From: DASXKD01 sp963762735
GTDB lineage: Bacteria; Actinomycetota; Actinomycetes; Streptosporangiales; Streptosporangiaceae
Direction of reading: 5' to 3'
DNA: 64,000 nucleotides
NCBI GenBank assembly: GCA_963762735.1
Contig: CAVXMG010000003.1
Span: forward strand, 186,001-250,000
In this document: positions 53,871 through 63,341 of the stretch, in pieces
How positions within the stretch are numbered: position 1 is the stretch's first letter
How the letters are laid out: each line of letters opens with the position of its first letter
The notes under the pieces: model-generated
What the model saw: the letters and a program-made list of their open reading frames with translations, nothing else
Told to the model about the DNA's origin: nothing
The model's database searches: none
Translations under genes and position numbers: made by a program

Positions 53871-56169
53871 TCACGTGGTCTGATAGGCGCCGAGCAGGGT
53901 CTCGGTGATCGTCGCGCCGGCCGCGTCGGCGGCACTGGTGCGCAGCGACACCTTGACCCCCGCAGGAGCGGTGAACGACGCCGTGTAACTACCGGCCGAG
54001 CCGGTCACCGCCGCCTGGTGCCAGCTCTTCCCGCCATCGAAAGACACCGCCACCTTCGCCCCCGTCACCGCCACCGCCCTGGCCAACTGCAAATGCCCCA
54101 CCGTGACGTGCACCACCTGGGCACCCGCCGGCGCCGACCCGGTCAGCGACAGCCCCGCCACCGCATACCCCAGCGTCATCATCGGCTCCACCGCACAGGC
54201 ACGGCCCAGCACGGTTCCGGTCGGCTCGATGGCGCAGCCCCATCCGGCCGGGAGCCGGGCACCGCTGCTGGTGTGCCGACCGCCAGGTCCACACGGTCCG
54301 GCTCGACGTGGACAGGGTGTAGATCTTGGCCTTCCGTGTCGCGTCGAGGACGAGCCTGACGGTGGACGGGCGCGGGCTCAGCGTCACCCTGGTGTGGAAC
54401 TCGCCACCCGGGCCGACCGCGCCCTGCAGCGGGTTCCCGGCAGCGATCGTCTTCCCGTTCTCGGTGATCAGGTAGTGACCGCTGATCTTTCCGAACGATC
54501 CCGCGAACCCGCCGAAGAAGCCGGAGGCGCCGACATGCCCCAGGGTGCTGTCGCTGAACGGCATCACATCCAAGGTCAGGGCGTCGCCCGCGCGGGATGC
54601 CGAGGGCAGGGCGGCTGCCACGTTGGCCGCGCCGATCAGGTTGGTGTTGTAGCCCGCGTGCAGCGGGTAGGCGTTCCAGTTCTCGGTCAGCCGCTGGCCG
54701 GCCTGGAACGTCCGCAGGTCGTCGGTCTGGCCGCCGGCCAGATTCTGGAAGGACTGCTCGTAGCTGTCCGACCACAGGACCGCGGGGTTGCCGGTCATGT
54801 ACTCGGTCTCGGTCCGCGGTACGTGCATCGGCTGGAACAGGACACCGAATAGCTCGTTCCATTGCGGAGCGAACACACCGAACCTGGAGGAGTAGCCGGT
54901 GGTGGGCACGTCGGAGTAGTAGGCGGCATGCACCGTGGCCAGTCCGGCCGGGCGCACCACATGACGCTGCGAGCCGATGAGCCCGTTGGTGTACCCGTAG
55001 GCAACGTTGTACTGGTACGGGGTGCCCGCGGCTTGCCGCGGCGAGTCAAGCTGGGAGTTCACATACATCTGGAGCGTCCCCGCGGCGGGGCGCTGGGTGG
55101 TCGGGCTGAAGTACAGCGGACCGCCTATGTACCAGAAATCGGCCACCGAGCCGGCCGGGGTGGGATGCCGAAGCTCGACGTTCAGGTTGAACGTCGGCAC
55201 CGAGGGCCGCGGCGTCACCATCTGGACCTTGCTGTCCGCCGATCGCGCCGCCATGTGCACCGTGACATTCCGGGACGCCGTGATCTGCGGTACGATCACC
55301 GAGTAGGCCGCGGGCGCCGCCTTGCCGTGGATCGGGCCCTGGAAGATCCCGAGGGCCCAGAAGTTGCCGGCCGGCACGCTGAACTTCGCGGTGCCGTGGT
55401 CGAAGAAACTCTGCGATTCGACCGGGTCGTCGTAACGCTGGGCGTTGTCGGCGTCGAAGACGAACACAACGTCCCCGGTGTCGGGTTTGCCGGCCAGGTT
55501 GGTGCCGGTGACGGTGAGGGTGTGCATCGGGAAGGCCGTTGCCCGGCGGACCGTAGCGGCGGGGCCGCCGGCGAGGCTGACCGACACCCCGCCCGCGAAC
55601 ATGCCGTCCCTGCCGTAGCTGCCCGTGGCGTGATCGGCGGCGAACTGGCGGGCCAGCGCTGCTCCGAAGGCGGTCGCACCGGCGGCCGTGAGGTAACCCT
55701 GGGCCGTTCCGCCGCGGGCGCGCGTGATCGTCATGCCGGGCAGTACAGGGACCTTGCCCTGGTAGGTCACTGTCACCGGCAGCCGGCCGCCGGTCTCCAC
55801 GTGCTGCAGGGCACTGGTTTCGAACAGGCCGGGTGCCAGGCCGTGCCCCAGGAAGGGCAATGCGACCCGGGGAATCGCCAGGACGGTGCCGCCGAGGTCC
55901 AGCCCGACCAGCGGCCGGGCGGAGCCGACCGCCCCCGGCAGGATGCCGAGGACCCGCGGTCCGCCAGCGGCAGGGGGAAGCAGCCTGTCCCCGTTGATCA
56001 TCAGAATGCTCCGCGGTGCCCCGCCGGCCTCTGTCGCAGCGGCGGGGATGCGCAGAGCCTGCCTGGTCAGTGCGCTGCCCGGGATGACGCTCACGCCGGC
56101 GGCCAGCACCGTCGCGGCCATGGTCAGGAACGCCAGGGTGACGGCGGACCGCCGTGGGTGATGACGCAC
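53871..56169 (-). CDS. Large secreted protein of unknown function (paralogue B), frameshifted near 54270
   Basis: Would be 765 residues, from GTG 56169 (aaggaggc upstream). The same architecture as paralogue A: signal peptide (LAFLTMAATVLAAGVSVI), LMINGDRLLPPAAGG, YLTAAGATAFGAALARQFA, SYGRDGMFAGGVSVSLAG, YMTGNPAVLWSDSYEQSFQN, SSRTVWTWRSAH, and the shared C-terminal Ig-like domain. The frame breaks after WRSAH; removing one base near 54270 restores SSGARLPAGWGCAIEP and the downstream domain. The tandem pair with the S53 peptidase gene suggests related extracellular roles, which is inference. No known family recognised. Confidence 0.7.
53917..54199. repeat. Near-identical segment shared with 51505-51787 (copy in paralogue B)
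   Basis: Partner of the segment at 51505-51787; three mismatches seen over about 283 bp. It includes the region encoding VSFDGGKSWHQAAVTGS and ends where the two genes abruptly diverge. Confidence 0.93.
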
Positions 56170-56440
56170 GACTGCCTCCTTGACGCGGCACGCCGGGCCG
56201 GTGAACCGGCCCGGCCGCCGTGAACGAGCGGGACGGGGAGGAGCTCTGGCAGGTGCAGGCAAGGCAATCGGAGGCCGGTGAACCTCCGTCCTATAGACGA
56301 CGCCTGGCATAGGGATGTTGCCCGGCAACACGGAAAATGTTTTCCGTCCCGCGGAGAGCGGAGTCAGGGCATTCGCAACGGCGCTGGTCAAACGGTGCGA
56401 CGCTGGCCCGCCACGCGGAGCCGTAATGACCAGGAGCAGA

Positions 56441-57004
56441 TCAAGCGTCGCAGAGGGCAAGCAGCTTGGTGACCGTGGACCAGTTGCGGGCGGTCCCGGC
56501 GGCGACCGGGCTGGCGGACCGGCCCAGCAGGAACAAGGCAAGCTCGCTGCGGCCGAAACCGTCCGGGGTGTGCAGGTACAGGGTGCTGCCTGCGACCTGG
56601 GCGGTGTCATTGCCACTGCCCCGCTCCGCGGCGCGCCGCTGCCCCGCCTCGATGGCTTCCGCCGCCTGCTCAGGGACCGGGCCGCGGAAGAACACCGCGT
56701 GCACCATCTTGGGGTTCGGCTCGTCCGGGTAGGGGTTGTCCCGCACGGCCCGCGTCAGGTCGGCGCGGGACAGCACGACCACCGCGGGCTTGACCCCCAG
56801 GTTGCTCGCGATGGCCTCCTCCAGGCCGGCCGCCAGCGCCTCGGTGTCCGCCTCGCCGCTGGTGAACAGCACGTTGCCGCTCTGGATGTAGGTCGCCACA
56901 TCGGTATGGCCGAGCCCGGCCACCACCGCGCGCAGATCCGCCATCGAGACCTTGTTGCGGCCGCCGACGTTGATGCCGCGCAGCAGGGCGATGTGAGTGG
57001 CCAT
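56441..57004 (-). CDS. DUF1697 domain protein
   Basis: 187 residues from ATG 57004. Family motifs: IALLRGINVGGRNKVSMADL at the N-terminus, YIQSGNVLFTSG, and KMVHAVFFRGPVPEQ. DUF1697 is widespread and uncharacterised. The frame upstream of this ATG consists of tandem repeat DNA and was rejected. It lies 131 bp after the conjugation-like gene on the same strand, separated by those repeats. Confidence 0.88.
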   Translation of the reverse strand: MATHIALLRGINVGGRNKVSMADLRAVVAGLGHTDVATYIQSGNVLFTSGEADTEALAAGLEEAIASNLGVKPAVVVLSRADLTRAVRDNPYPDEPNPKMVHAVFFRGPVPEQAAEAIEAGQRRAAERGSGNDTAQVAGSTLYLHTPDGFGRSELALFLLGRSASPVAAGTARNWSTVTKLLALCDA

Positions 57005-57017
57005 AGCAGCATCCTGC

Positions 57018-57117
57018 CGCAAGGCGCCCGGCAGGCGCGCGGCCCGCTCAGTGTCTGGGGCGCAAGGCGCCCGGCAGGCCCGCGCGGCCCGCTCAGTGTC
57101 TGGGCGCAAGGCGCCCG
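57018..57117. repeat. 43-44 bp tandem repeat, about 2.5 copies
   Basis: cgcaaggcgcccggc recurs at 57018, 57061 and 57105; each full unit ends in cgctcagtgtctggg. It fills the gap between the conjugation-like gene and the DUF1697 gene. Confidence 0.9.
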
Positions 57118-57135
57118 GCCGGCCTGCGCGGCCGC

Positions 57136-59334
57136 TCACCGGCGGCGCTTGCGCCAGTCGGGGGGCTCCGGGGGCGGGCCGAGGTTCGGCGGCGGCTGGC
57201 CGCGGCCCGAGCGCCAGGCCACCGGCTGCGCCGCTGGCGTACCGCGCGGCGTGGCCGGCGCACCGCGCGGCGCGGTCGGCGCACCGGCTGGCGCACCGCG
57301 CGGCGCGGCCGGCGCACCCATCGACGGCGTCGGCTCACCCGTCGGCGAGGCAGGCTTACCGGCCGGAGCGGCTGGCGCACCGGGCGGCGCGATCTCGGTG
57401 GCCAGGCGCGCCTCGTCGAGGCTGCGCCAGGTGACCGTGGACAGCGTGGCGATGGCCGGGTTGGCGTCGGCCAGCACGACGTGCCGCCGCGGGCCGGAGG
57501 CGTAGCTGACGATCACCGCGCTCGGCGGCAGCCGCTGCAGTTCTTCCGGTTCCACGAGGAACTCGCGCGAGCGCTGGACGGTCCGCCCCAGCGACTCGTT
57601 GAGCCCGATCGCCCGCGACGTGGTGACCCCCCAGGACGTGCTGGTGTTGATCCCGTCGGTAAGCGAGTCCGTGTCGCTGGTGCCGCGTGACTCGCTGGCC
57701 TCGGTGCTGTCAGAGCCGGACCGGGGAGCCAGCGGCGCGCCGCCCGGGCGGGCGCGGCCGCGGCCCTGGCTGCTCCCCGAGGTCTGGCTGCGCGACCGTG
57801 CCACGGAGACCGACTGTGCCGTGCCCACCGTGGAGGTGTAGGAGTCCCCGGCGGTGTCGCTGACGGAGGCGCCCACGGTGTCGGTGAGCTGGCTCAGCAC
57901 GAAACGGTGCTGTGCGCCGATCTGCTCGCTGGCCGCCTTGGCGTCCTCGGCGTTGCCGAGGCGCATCACCGCCAGCGCCGCGTTCCCGCGGCCGAGCCGC
58001 TGCGCGACGTGCGGCGGAATCGACCGGTAGGCCACGACCAGTCCGGTCCTGGTGGCCTCGCACGCGCCCGCGAGCCGGTCGATCAGCTCCCCGGGGAGCA
58101 CCTGGGCCCCGGCCACGCAGACCGTGTGCCGCCACGGCCGCCCGGGACGGGCCTGGCGGAGCAGGTGGGTGAGGGCGACCGTGACATAGGCCGCCAGCAC
58201 GCCGTTGCCGAACGCGCCGCCGCCGGGATCCGCGGACACCACCCGAAGCCTGCTCCGCGGCACCGGGGCCGGATCGCTGCCGAGGCGCTCAAGCACCCGC
58301 AGCCGCGCCTCCAGTGCCCAGGCCCGCTCGATGACCACCCGGTCCGCCGCGCCGCGGCCGAACAGCCCGGTGATGCGGTCAAGCTGGACCGCGGTGAGCC
58401 GCCCCCGGCGGACGTCCTCTCGCGGGTCCCCCACCTGCGCCAGCGCCCGCAGGGCCGCGGTCACCTGGCAGATCTGCGCGCCGTCTCCGAGCACCTCGAG
58501 CAGCCGGGCGAGCAGCGCGTGATCGGGTGCCGGGTCGTGGCCGCCCGCCGCGGCCCGGTCGGCCGACGCGCAGGCGGTCAGGATGTCCGCCATGGCCGTG
58601 GCGGGCAGGCCCACCCCGAGATCGAACCTGGGCAGGTCACCGGGCAGCACCCAGACGAGCGGGCCGACGCCGAGCGGTCCGGCCAGCGCGACCAGGTCCC
58701 TGGCCACCGCGCCCTCGGACAGGTCGAGGACCGTGATCGCGTCCCCGCTGGCCAGCCGGGGCACGCCGACGCTGGTCAGCAGCGCCGACCACCCGGCCAT
58801 GGTGCCCCCGACCAGGTCGACCCGGTCGGTCTGTTCCGGCAGCACCACGGGATACCAGAGCGCCTGGCCGCGGAACGCGCGCTGGCGGCTCTGCCAGGCC
58901 CGGAACCGGCGGGCGTGTTCCTCCTGAGCCGCGAACAGGTCCCGCTCCTGCGCCGCGCGAGCGGCGTCGACGCGGCGGGTCTCCGCCGCGATGGCGGCCT
59001 TCAGCCCCTGCCGCCCCCGCCAGGCGCTGACCGCGCCCGCCGCGGCCAGGCCCCCGAACGTCACCACGCCAAGACCGGTGAGCACCGGATTCAGCCAGCC
59101 TGCCCAGCCGAGCAGGACCGCCACGCCGGCCAGCAGTACACCGCCGGCGGCGGCCTGCCTGGCCGGGCGGCTGATCAGCGTTTCCTCCCGCCGCTGCGCG
59201 GCCAGCCAGCCCGGGTTGAGCCGCTCAGGGTCCGGGGGCACCGGCCGCCGCGGCGGCAGGCCCGGGTCCGCGTGCAGCAACTCATGCTGCCAGCCCAGGC
59301 TGACCTGGCCGGGTTGGATCGCCGCGGTCGTCAC
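57136..59334 (-). CDS. Membrane protein with conjugation-type (TraG/TraD-like) C-terminal features
   Basis: 732 residues from GTG 59334, which overlaps the previous stop as GTGA. Two membrane helices (residues ~65-105) then a coiled region and a large cytoplasmic domain. Segments such as TVCVAGAQVLPGELIDRLAG, GLVVAYRSIPPHVAQRL, RLGNAEDAKAASEQIGAQHR, FVLSQLTDTVG and EPEELQRLPPSAVIVSYASG resemble the target-recognition part of VirD4/TraD coupling proteins, but no Walker A or B motif is visible. A Ser/Thr-rich insertion (about residues 525-590) and a Pro/Ala tail are low complexity. Role unknown; a partner ATPase would have to be elsewhere. Confidence 0.62.
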   Translation of the reverse strand: MTTAAIQPGQVSLGWQHELLHADPGLPPRRPVPPDPERLNPGWLAAQRREETLISRPARQAAAGGVLLAGVAVLLGWAGWLNPVLTGLGVVTFGGLAAAGAVSAWRGRQGLKAAIAAETRRVDAARAAQERDLFAAQEEHARRFRAWQSRQRAFRGQALWYPVVLPEQTDRVDLVGGTMAGWSALLTSVGVPRLASGDAITVLDLSEGAVARDLVALAGPLGVGPLVWVLPGDLPRFDLGVGLPATAMADILTACASADRAAAGGHDPAPDHALLARLLEVLGDGAQICQVTAALRALAQVGDPREDVRRGRLTAVQLDRITGLFGRGAADRVVIERAWALEARLRVLERLGSDPAPVPRSRLRVVSADPGGGAFGNGVLAAYVTVALTHLLRQARPGRPWRHTVCVAGAQVLPGELIDRLAGACEATRTGLVVAYRSIPPHVAQRLGRGNAALAVMRLGNAEDAKAASEQIGAQHRFVLSQLTDTVGASVSDTAGDSYTSTVGTAQSVSVARSRSQTSGSSQGRGRARPGGAPLAPRSGSDSTEASESRGTSDTDSLTDGINTSTSWGVTTSRAIGLNESLGRTVQRSREFLVEPEELQRLPPSAVIVSYASGPRRHVVLADANPAIATLSTVTWRSLDEARLATEIAPPGAPAAPAGKPASPTGEPTPSMGAPAAPRGAPAGAPTAPRGAPATPRGTPAAQPVAWRSGRGQPPPNLGPPPEPPDWRKRRR

Positions 59335-60903
59335 GGCCGCTCCCAGGGGGCGGGAAGGCCGGCCGACGGTTCCGGCCGCGCCGGCAGCGGCCCGCTGACG
59401 CTGCGGCACGGCGCCCGCACGGTCACCGCGGCACCGCCCGCGCGCGCCGCGGTCATGCCGGTGACAAGCACGAAGTCACCGCTGCGCAAGGCGCACAGGG
59501 CGGCCGCCTGCACCACGGGAACTTCCATGGTGCCTAACGGAACCGCGTGGCTGGCCGCGGCCCCGGCGGATATGCCGTCCTCGGTTCCGGTCCCAGGCTG
59601 GGCCAGGACCTGGCCGAGGGGCACGATCGTGGTACCGGTCAGCGGGGCAAGTTCCGCGGCCAGCCGTGGGTCCGCCAGCCGGTGGAAGACGGCGGCGCTG
59701 ACCTGGCCGGCGATCCGGGCCGCCGGCTCCGGCACGGCCGTGGCCAGCACCGGCGCCAGGCCGGTGGGGCTGCCAGCAGCGATGAGCCCGGCCACGGCTG
59801 CCGGATCCACCCCGTCGCATTCGGTGAGCCAGCACAGGCCGTCGGGTGCGATCCCGCCGCGGTACAGGCTCACGAACAGGCCGGCCAGGTCCGCGGCAAC
59901 CAGCCCGGCAATCACCCTTGCCGCGGGCCCGTGCCCGGGGCCGCCCAGCGCGAACAGCGCCACGCCGCGCTGCCGCACCACGTCGGCCAGGCTGGCGCCG
60001 GTCCGGTCCCGGGCTGCTGCCCCGCGGTCCCCACGGCACGGCCGCCAAGGCGGCCTGCTGCTCCGCGCTGGCCGGCACCCGGGGCTCATACCGTGGCCCG
60101 CCGGGCCCCCCGAACACGTGCAACGGGGCTCGCGCCGCCCCGCAGAGGGCGGCGAGCATGCCTGGCAGGTCACGGTCCCCGGTGAGGTCCACCACGATCA
60201 CCGGTTTGCGCCGGAGGATGGCCGCGCGGGCGATTTGCAGGCCCGATGCCAGCACCGCCGGGGCCGCCGCGCCGGCCACAAGCACGCCGCCGCCAGCGTC
60301 ACGCCAGCACAGCACGGCCGCCCGCCCGGTGGCCGCCTCGACGCCGAGGCGCGCCCCGTCCCTGGTGAGCAAGCGCCCGCCCCGCAGCGCGGCAGTGGCC
60401 TGCCTGCGGTGCCAGAGGCTGACCAGGCCGGCGCGGGCCGCGGGCAGGTCCCACTCGTCGGTGTGCAGCCACCGCACCCACCACGCCACGGTGGCCACGC
60501 CCGCGGCCAGGATCAGCGCCAACGGGAACTGACCGGGTAACCCGTGTGCGATCGCTGCGGGCAGCCGGCTCACCGCGGCGGGGCCTGTGGCCATCGCGCT
60601 CACCGCGGCGGCCGGGCCACGGCGCAGGCCCGCCGCTGCCTCGCCGGGGCCGATCGCGAGTGCCCAGATGACGCCGCAGGCCGCCGGGACGGTCAGCCAC
60701 AGCGGGCGCCACCTGGTGGCCTTGCTCACCGCGTCGAATGCCGCGGCCAGGATGAGCGTCAGCGGCGCGAATAAGACGCCCGCCACCACGGCCGCGACGG
60801 CGACCGCAGCGAGCAGTTCACCGCGGCGAGGCGTGCCGAGCGGGACGAGGTAGCGCGCCCGCCGCGGGGAGCGCTCCGGGGCGAGAGGAACGGCGGAAGG
60901 CAT
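59331..60903 (-). CDS. Membrane protein of the same operon, frameshifted near 60020-60035
   Basis: Would be 523 residues. The N-terminal half has three to four membrane helices (ELLAAVAVAAVVAGVLFAPL; LWLTVPAACGVIWALAI; PLALILAAGVATVAWWV) and a possible nucleotide-domain start (ILRRKPVIVVDLTGDRDLPGM). The rest continues in another frame as GASLADVVRQRGVALFALGG and VIVPLGQVLAQPG-like sequence, the layout of a degenerate P-loop domain. A one-base change in cccc at 60020-60023 or 60029-60032 joins them. It follows the GntR gene by 6 bp and couples to the next gene by GTGA. Confidence 0.6.
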
Positions 60904-60909
60904 TTCGGG

Positions 60910-61794
60910 TTAAGGTTCCCAGCCGTCCGCGGTGTGTGTCCAGGCACTTGCCAAAGAGCCGCCGCCTTCGCCGGCCGGATGCTGCGGGGCGGCCTCGACG
61001 ACGATGCGGAATAGTTCCGGGCGCAGCATCGCCATGGTCAGCGCCACCGGAGCACCAGTGACCGGCATGACGAAGCTCACCGTCACCGTGGCTACCGGTT
61101 CACCCGCCGACAACCGCAGGGTCCGCGCCGCGGAGGGGGGCGGCAGGCCCATCTCGATCTGCACGGCTCCCGGGCGCGGGCTCTCCGCGCCCGGGGAGCC
61201 CCAGGGAAGCGGGAACGACAGCGGCGACGGCACTCCGCTCAGTTCCTGCGGGCCGGCCGCGACCTCTTCCTCGCCGGGCTTCCCGGCCGGGATCATGCCC
61301 AGCTCGGCGGCGACCCGCTCGGGCAGGTAGCTGGCGGCAAGCGCGCCGGGCTCTCCGCCAACCGTCCACACGCACCGGACGGACAGCACCGGCTCCCCGG
61401 GAGCGACGCCGAGCGAGCGACCGATGTCCTCGGGCGGCCGGCGCACGGTCGTGTGCCGGCTCGTGCACGCGAGTTGCCCGCCCATCGGGTCGACCCGGGA
61501 GACCAGCCCGAGCACGCCCTCCAGCGGCACCCAGTACTCCGCCGGGCTGGCCCGGTACACCTGCCCGTCGGGGAGCCGCCGCACCAGGTGCCGTGCGGCC
61601 AGTTCGTCGATGGCCGCGTCGATCTCCGCGGAGCTCACGCTGTACCGCCTGGCCAGCGCGGTGAGCCGGGGCAGCCGCCAGCCAGGTTCGTGATGCACTA
61701 GCGCGGCGGCGAGCCGGTCAGCGAGGACCGCGGCAGCCGCGGGCCTGCGGCGCGGCGCGGCGCGGCCCTCATCGTCGCGAAGCACGGCGGTCAC
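60910..61794 (-). CDS. GntR-family regulator with UTRA-like domain
   Basis: 294 residues. N-terminal winged helix (VLADRLAAALVHHEPGWRLP; RRYSVSSAEIDAAIDELAAR) and a C-terminal UTRA-like ligand domain (GEPVLSVRCVWTVGGEPGALAASYLPERV; EPVATVTVSFVMPVTGAPVALTMAML) as in HutC-type regulators. A Pro/Gly-rich insertion lies within the UTRA domain. GTG 61794 overlaps the stop of the 42-residue ORF (GTGA) and the gene ends 6 bp before the membrane protein gene, so it probably regulates this operon. Ligand unknown. Confidence 0.8.
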   Translation of the reverse strand: MTAVLRDDEGRAAPRRRPAAAAVLADRLAAALVHHEPGWRLPRLTALARRYSVSSAEIDAAIDELAARHLVRRLPDGQVYRASPAEYWVPLEGVLGLVSRVDPMGGQLACTSRHTTVRRPPEDIGRSLGVAPGEPVLSVRCVWTVGGEPGALAASYLPERVAAELGMIPAGKPGEEEVAAGPQELSGVPSPLSFPLPWGSPGAESPRPGAVQIEMGLPPPSAARTLRLSAGEPVATVTVSFVMPVTGAPVALTMAMLRPELFRIVVEAAPQHPAGEGGGSLASAWTHTADGWEP

Positions 61795-61919
61795 TCCGCA
61801 CGGTACCGGGGGATCGCGGCGATCATCCGTCCCAGCACGGTGGTGAGGACGAACACCGGCGGGGCCGCATCGTTCGCCAGGCCGACCCAGTAGCCCCCGG
61901 GACCCGCCTGCATGGACAC
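61791..61919 (-). CDS. 42-residue ORF heading the GntR operon
   Basis: GTG 61919 (or ATG 61913) encodes a small protein containing GYWVGLANDAAPPVFVLTTV and ending MIAAIPRYRAE. A gagg sequence precedes the GTG and the TGA overlaps the GntR start. The hydrophobic middle could be peripheral to the membrane. Coupling and codon bias support it as real; no family recognised. Confidence 0.6.
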   Translation of the reverse strand: MSMQAGPGGYWVGLANDAAPPVFVLTTVLGRMIAAIPRYRAE

Positions 61920-62103
61920 GATGCGCCTCGCCTATGGATCGTCACCGGAACTTCTCAGAACGGGTTTTACGCCCCCGTTCCTCCAGTGATAGGGGGCTCA
62001 GGTTATGGGAAGTTGAACAACACGAGGCTGGGAATGCGACGAGCAGGGGACGAGTTGTGAAACGAGGTCGCCGCCGCGCGTCTGTGAACCGGTTGACCGA
62101 ATA

Positions 62104-62145
62104 CGCCGGAGGGGGCAGGGTGCTTTCACCCTGCCCCCTCCGGCG
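62104..62145. terminator. Perfect 19-bp stem-loop
   Basis: 62104-62122 pairs perfectly with 62127-62145 around the loop cttt. It lies 30 bp beyond the DUF1416 stop and about 185 bp before the 42-residue ORF operon, so it most likely ends the DUF4395-rhodanese-DUF1416 transcript. T-richness follows on the plus side (ttgttct), so bidirectional use is possible. Confidence 0.8.
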
Positions 62146-62174
62146 TTGTTCTGCAACACTCCCACGCCGCCGGC

Positions 62175-62502
62175 TTAGCTCCCCGGTGCCGTGACGCTGA
62201 CCGCCAGGGTCGTGGTGTGGCCGCGGTCGGCGGTCACCGTCTCCTCGGCGCGGGCACCGCCGGGTGCGAGCACCCGGACGGTCCAGTTGCCCGGCGCGGC
62301 GAAGAAGCGGAATCCGCCGTCCTCGCCCAACGGGACCTCGGCGACGAACTCGCCGTCGGAGTTCAGCAGCCGGGCATACCCGACGGGCACCGGGGCACCT
62401 CCGGCGGTCACCGCGCCCTCGATGATGGCCTCACCCTGAGGAGTTCTCGGTCACCGCGACCCCGCCCGCTGGCGCACCACAGCCTTGCGGTTCCCCGCTC
62501 AC
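62175..62502 (-). CDS. DUF1416 protein, frameshifted near 62435
   Basis: Would be 108 residues, starting on GTG 62502, which overlaps the rhodanese stop (GTGA). The start encodes CGAPAGGVAVTENSSG; removing one G of ggg (62434-62436) continues as EAIIEGAVTAGGAPVPVGYARLL, then GEFVAEVPLGEDGGFRFFAA and PGNWTVRVLAPG, the full DUF1416 pattern of a small beta-sandwich (transthyretin-like). Read without correction, only a 78-residue C-terminal piece is open. DUF1416 genes regularly follow sulfurtransferase genes in actinomycetes. Confidence 0.83.
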
Positions 62503-63341
62503 CGGCCTGTGCCCAACTCGATCGGCACCCCGACCAGGGAGCCATACTCGGTCCAGGACCCGTCGTAGTTCTTGACGTTGGCCTGTCCGAGCAGCTCGTG
62601 CAGGACGAACCAGGTGTGCGCGGACCGCTCGCCGATCCGGCAGTAGGCGATGGTGTCCTTGCCGAAGTCCAGGCCGGCCTCGTCGTCGTAGAGCTTGCGC
62701 AGGTCATCGTCTGACTTGAAGGTGCCGTCGTCGTTGGCGGCCTTCGACCACGGCACATTCTTGGCCGTGGGGATGTGCCCGGCCCGCTGGGCCTGCTCCT
62801 GCGGCAGGTGCGCGGGCGCCAGGAGCTTGCCGCTGAACTCGTCGGGCGAGCGGACGTCCACCAGGTTGCGCTGGCCGATGGCGGCGATCACCTCGTCGCG
62901 GAAGGCGCGGAGCGAGGTGTTCTGGTCCTTGGCCTGGTAGGAGGTCTTGGCCCGCTCGGGCACCTCGGTGACCAGGTCGCGCGAGTCGAGTTCCCACTTC
63001 TTGCGGCCACCATCGAGGAGCTTGACGTTGGCATGCCCGTACAGCCGGAAGTACCAGTACGCATACGCGGCGAACCAGTTGTTGTTCCCGCCGTAGAGAA
63101 TCACCAGGTCGTCGTTGGAGATGCCGCGCGCCGACAACAGTTCCTCGAAGCCGTGCCGGTCCACGAAGTCACGCCGCACCGGGTCCTGGAGATCCTTCTT
63201 CCAGTCGATCTTCACCGCGTTGGCGATGTGGCCCTTGTCGTAAGCGCTGGTGTCCTCGTCCACCTCGACGATCACTACGCCGGGGTCACCGAGGTGGGCC
63301 TCCACCCAGTCGGCGTCCACCAGGACATCGGAGCGGCTCAT
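62499..63341 (-). CDS. sseA: Thiosulfate sulfurtransferase (rhodanese, SseA type)
   Basis: 280 residues, two rhodanese domains: N-terminal inactive (VLVDADWVEAHLGDPGVVIV; GHIANAVKIDW) and C-terminal active with the loop DTIAYCRIGERS, whose cysteine carries the persulfide. Transfers sulfane sulfur from thiosulfate. Overlaps the DUF4395 gene by four bases, and its stop overlaps the DUF1416 start. Confidence 0.94.
   Translation of the reverse strand: MSRSDVLVDADWVEAHLGDPGVVIVEVDEDTSAYDKGHIANAVKIDWKKDLQDPVRRDFVDRHGFEELLSARGISNDDLVILYGGNNNWFAAYAYWYFRLYGHANVKLLDGGRKKWELDSRDLVTEVPERAKTSYQAKDQNTSLRAFRDEVIAAIGQRNLVDVRSPDEFSGKLLAPAHLPQEQAQRAGHIPTAKNVPWSKAANDDGTFKSDDDLRKLYDDEAGLDFGKDTIAYCRIGERSAHTWFVLHELLGQANVKNYDGSWTEYGSLVGVPIELGTGR

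Noticed and set aside
57136..61919. An integrative conjugative element or conjugative plasmid region
   Set aside because: No relaxase, integrase, T4SS genes, tRNA target or flanking repeats; only coupling-protein-like features are present.
61930..62100. A possible small RNA ahead of the 19-bp hairpin
   Set aside because: No recognisable family or consistent structure could be traced by eye; the hairpin is explained by the preceding minus-strand operon.
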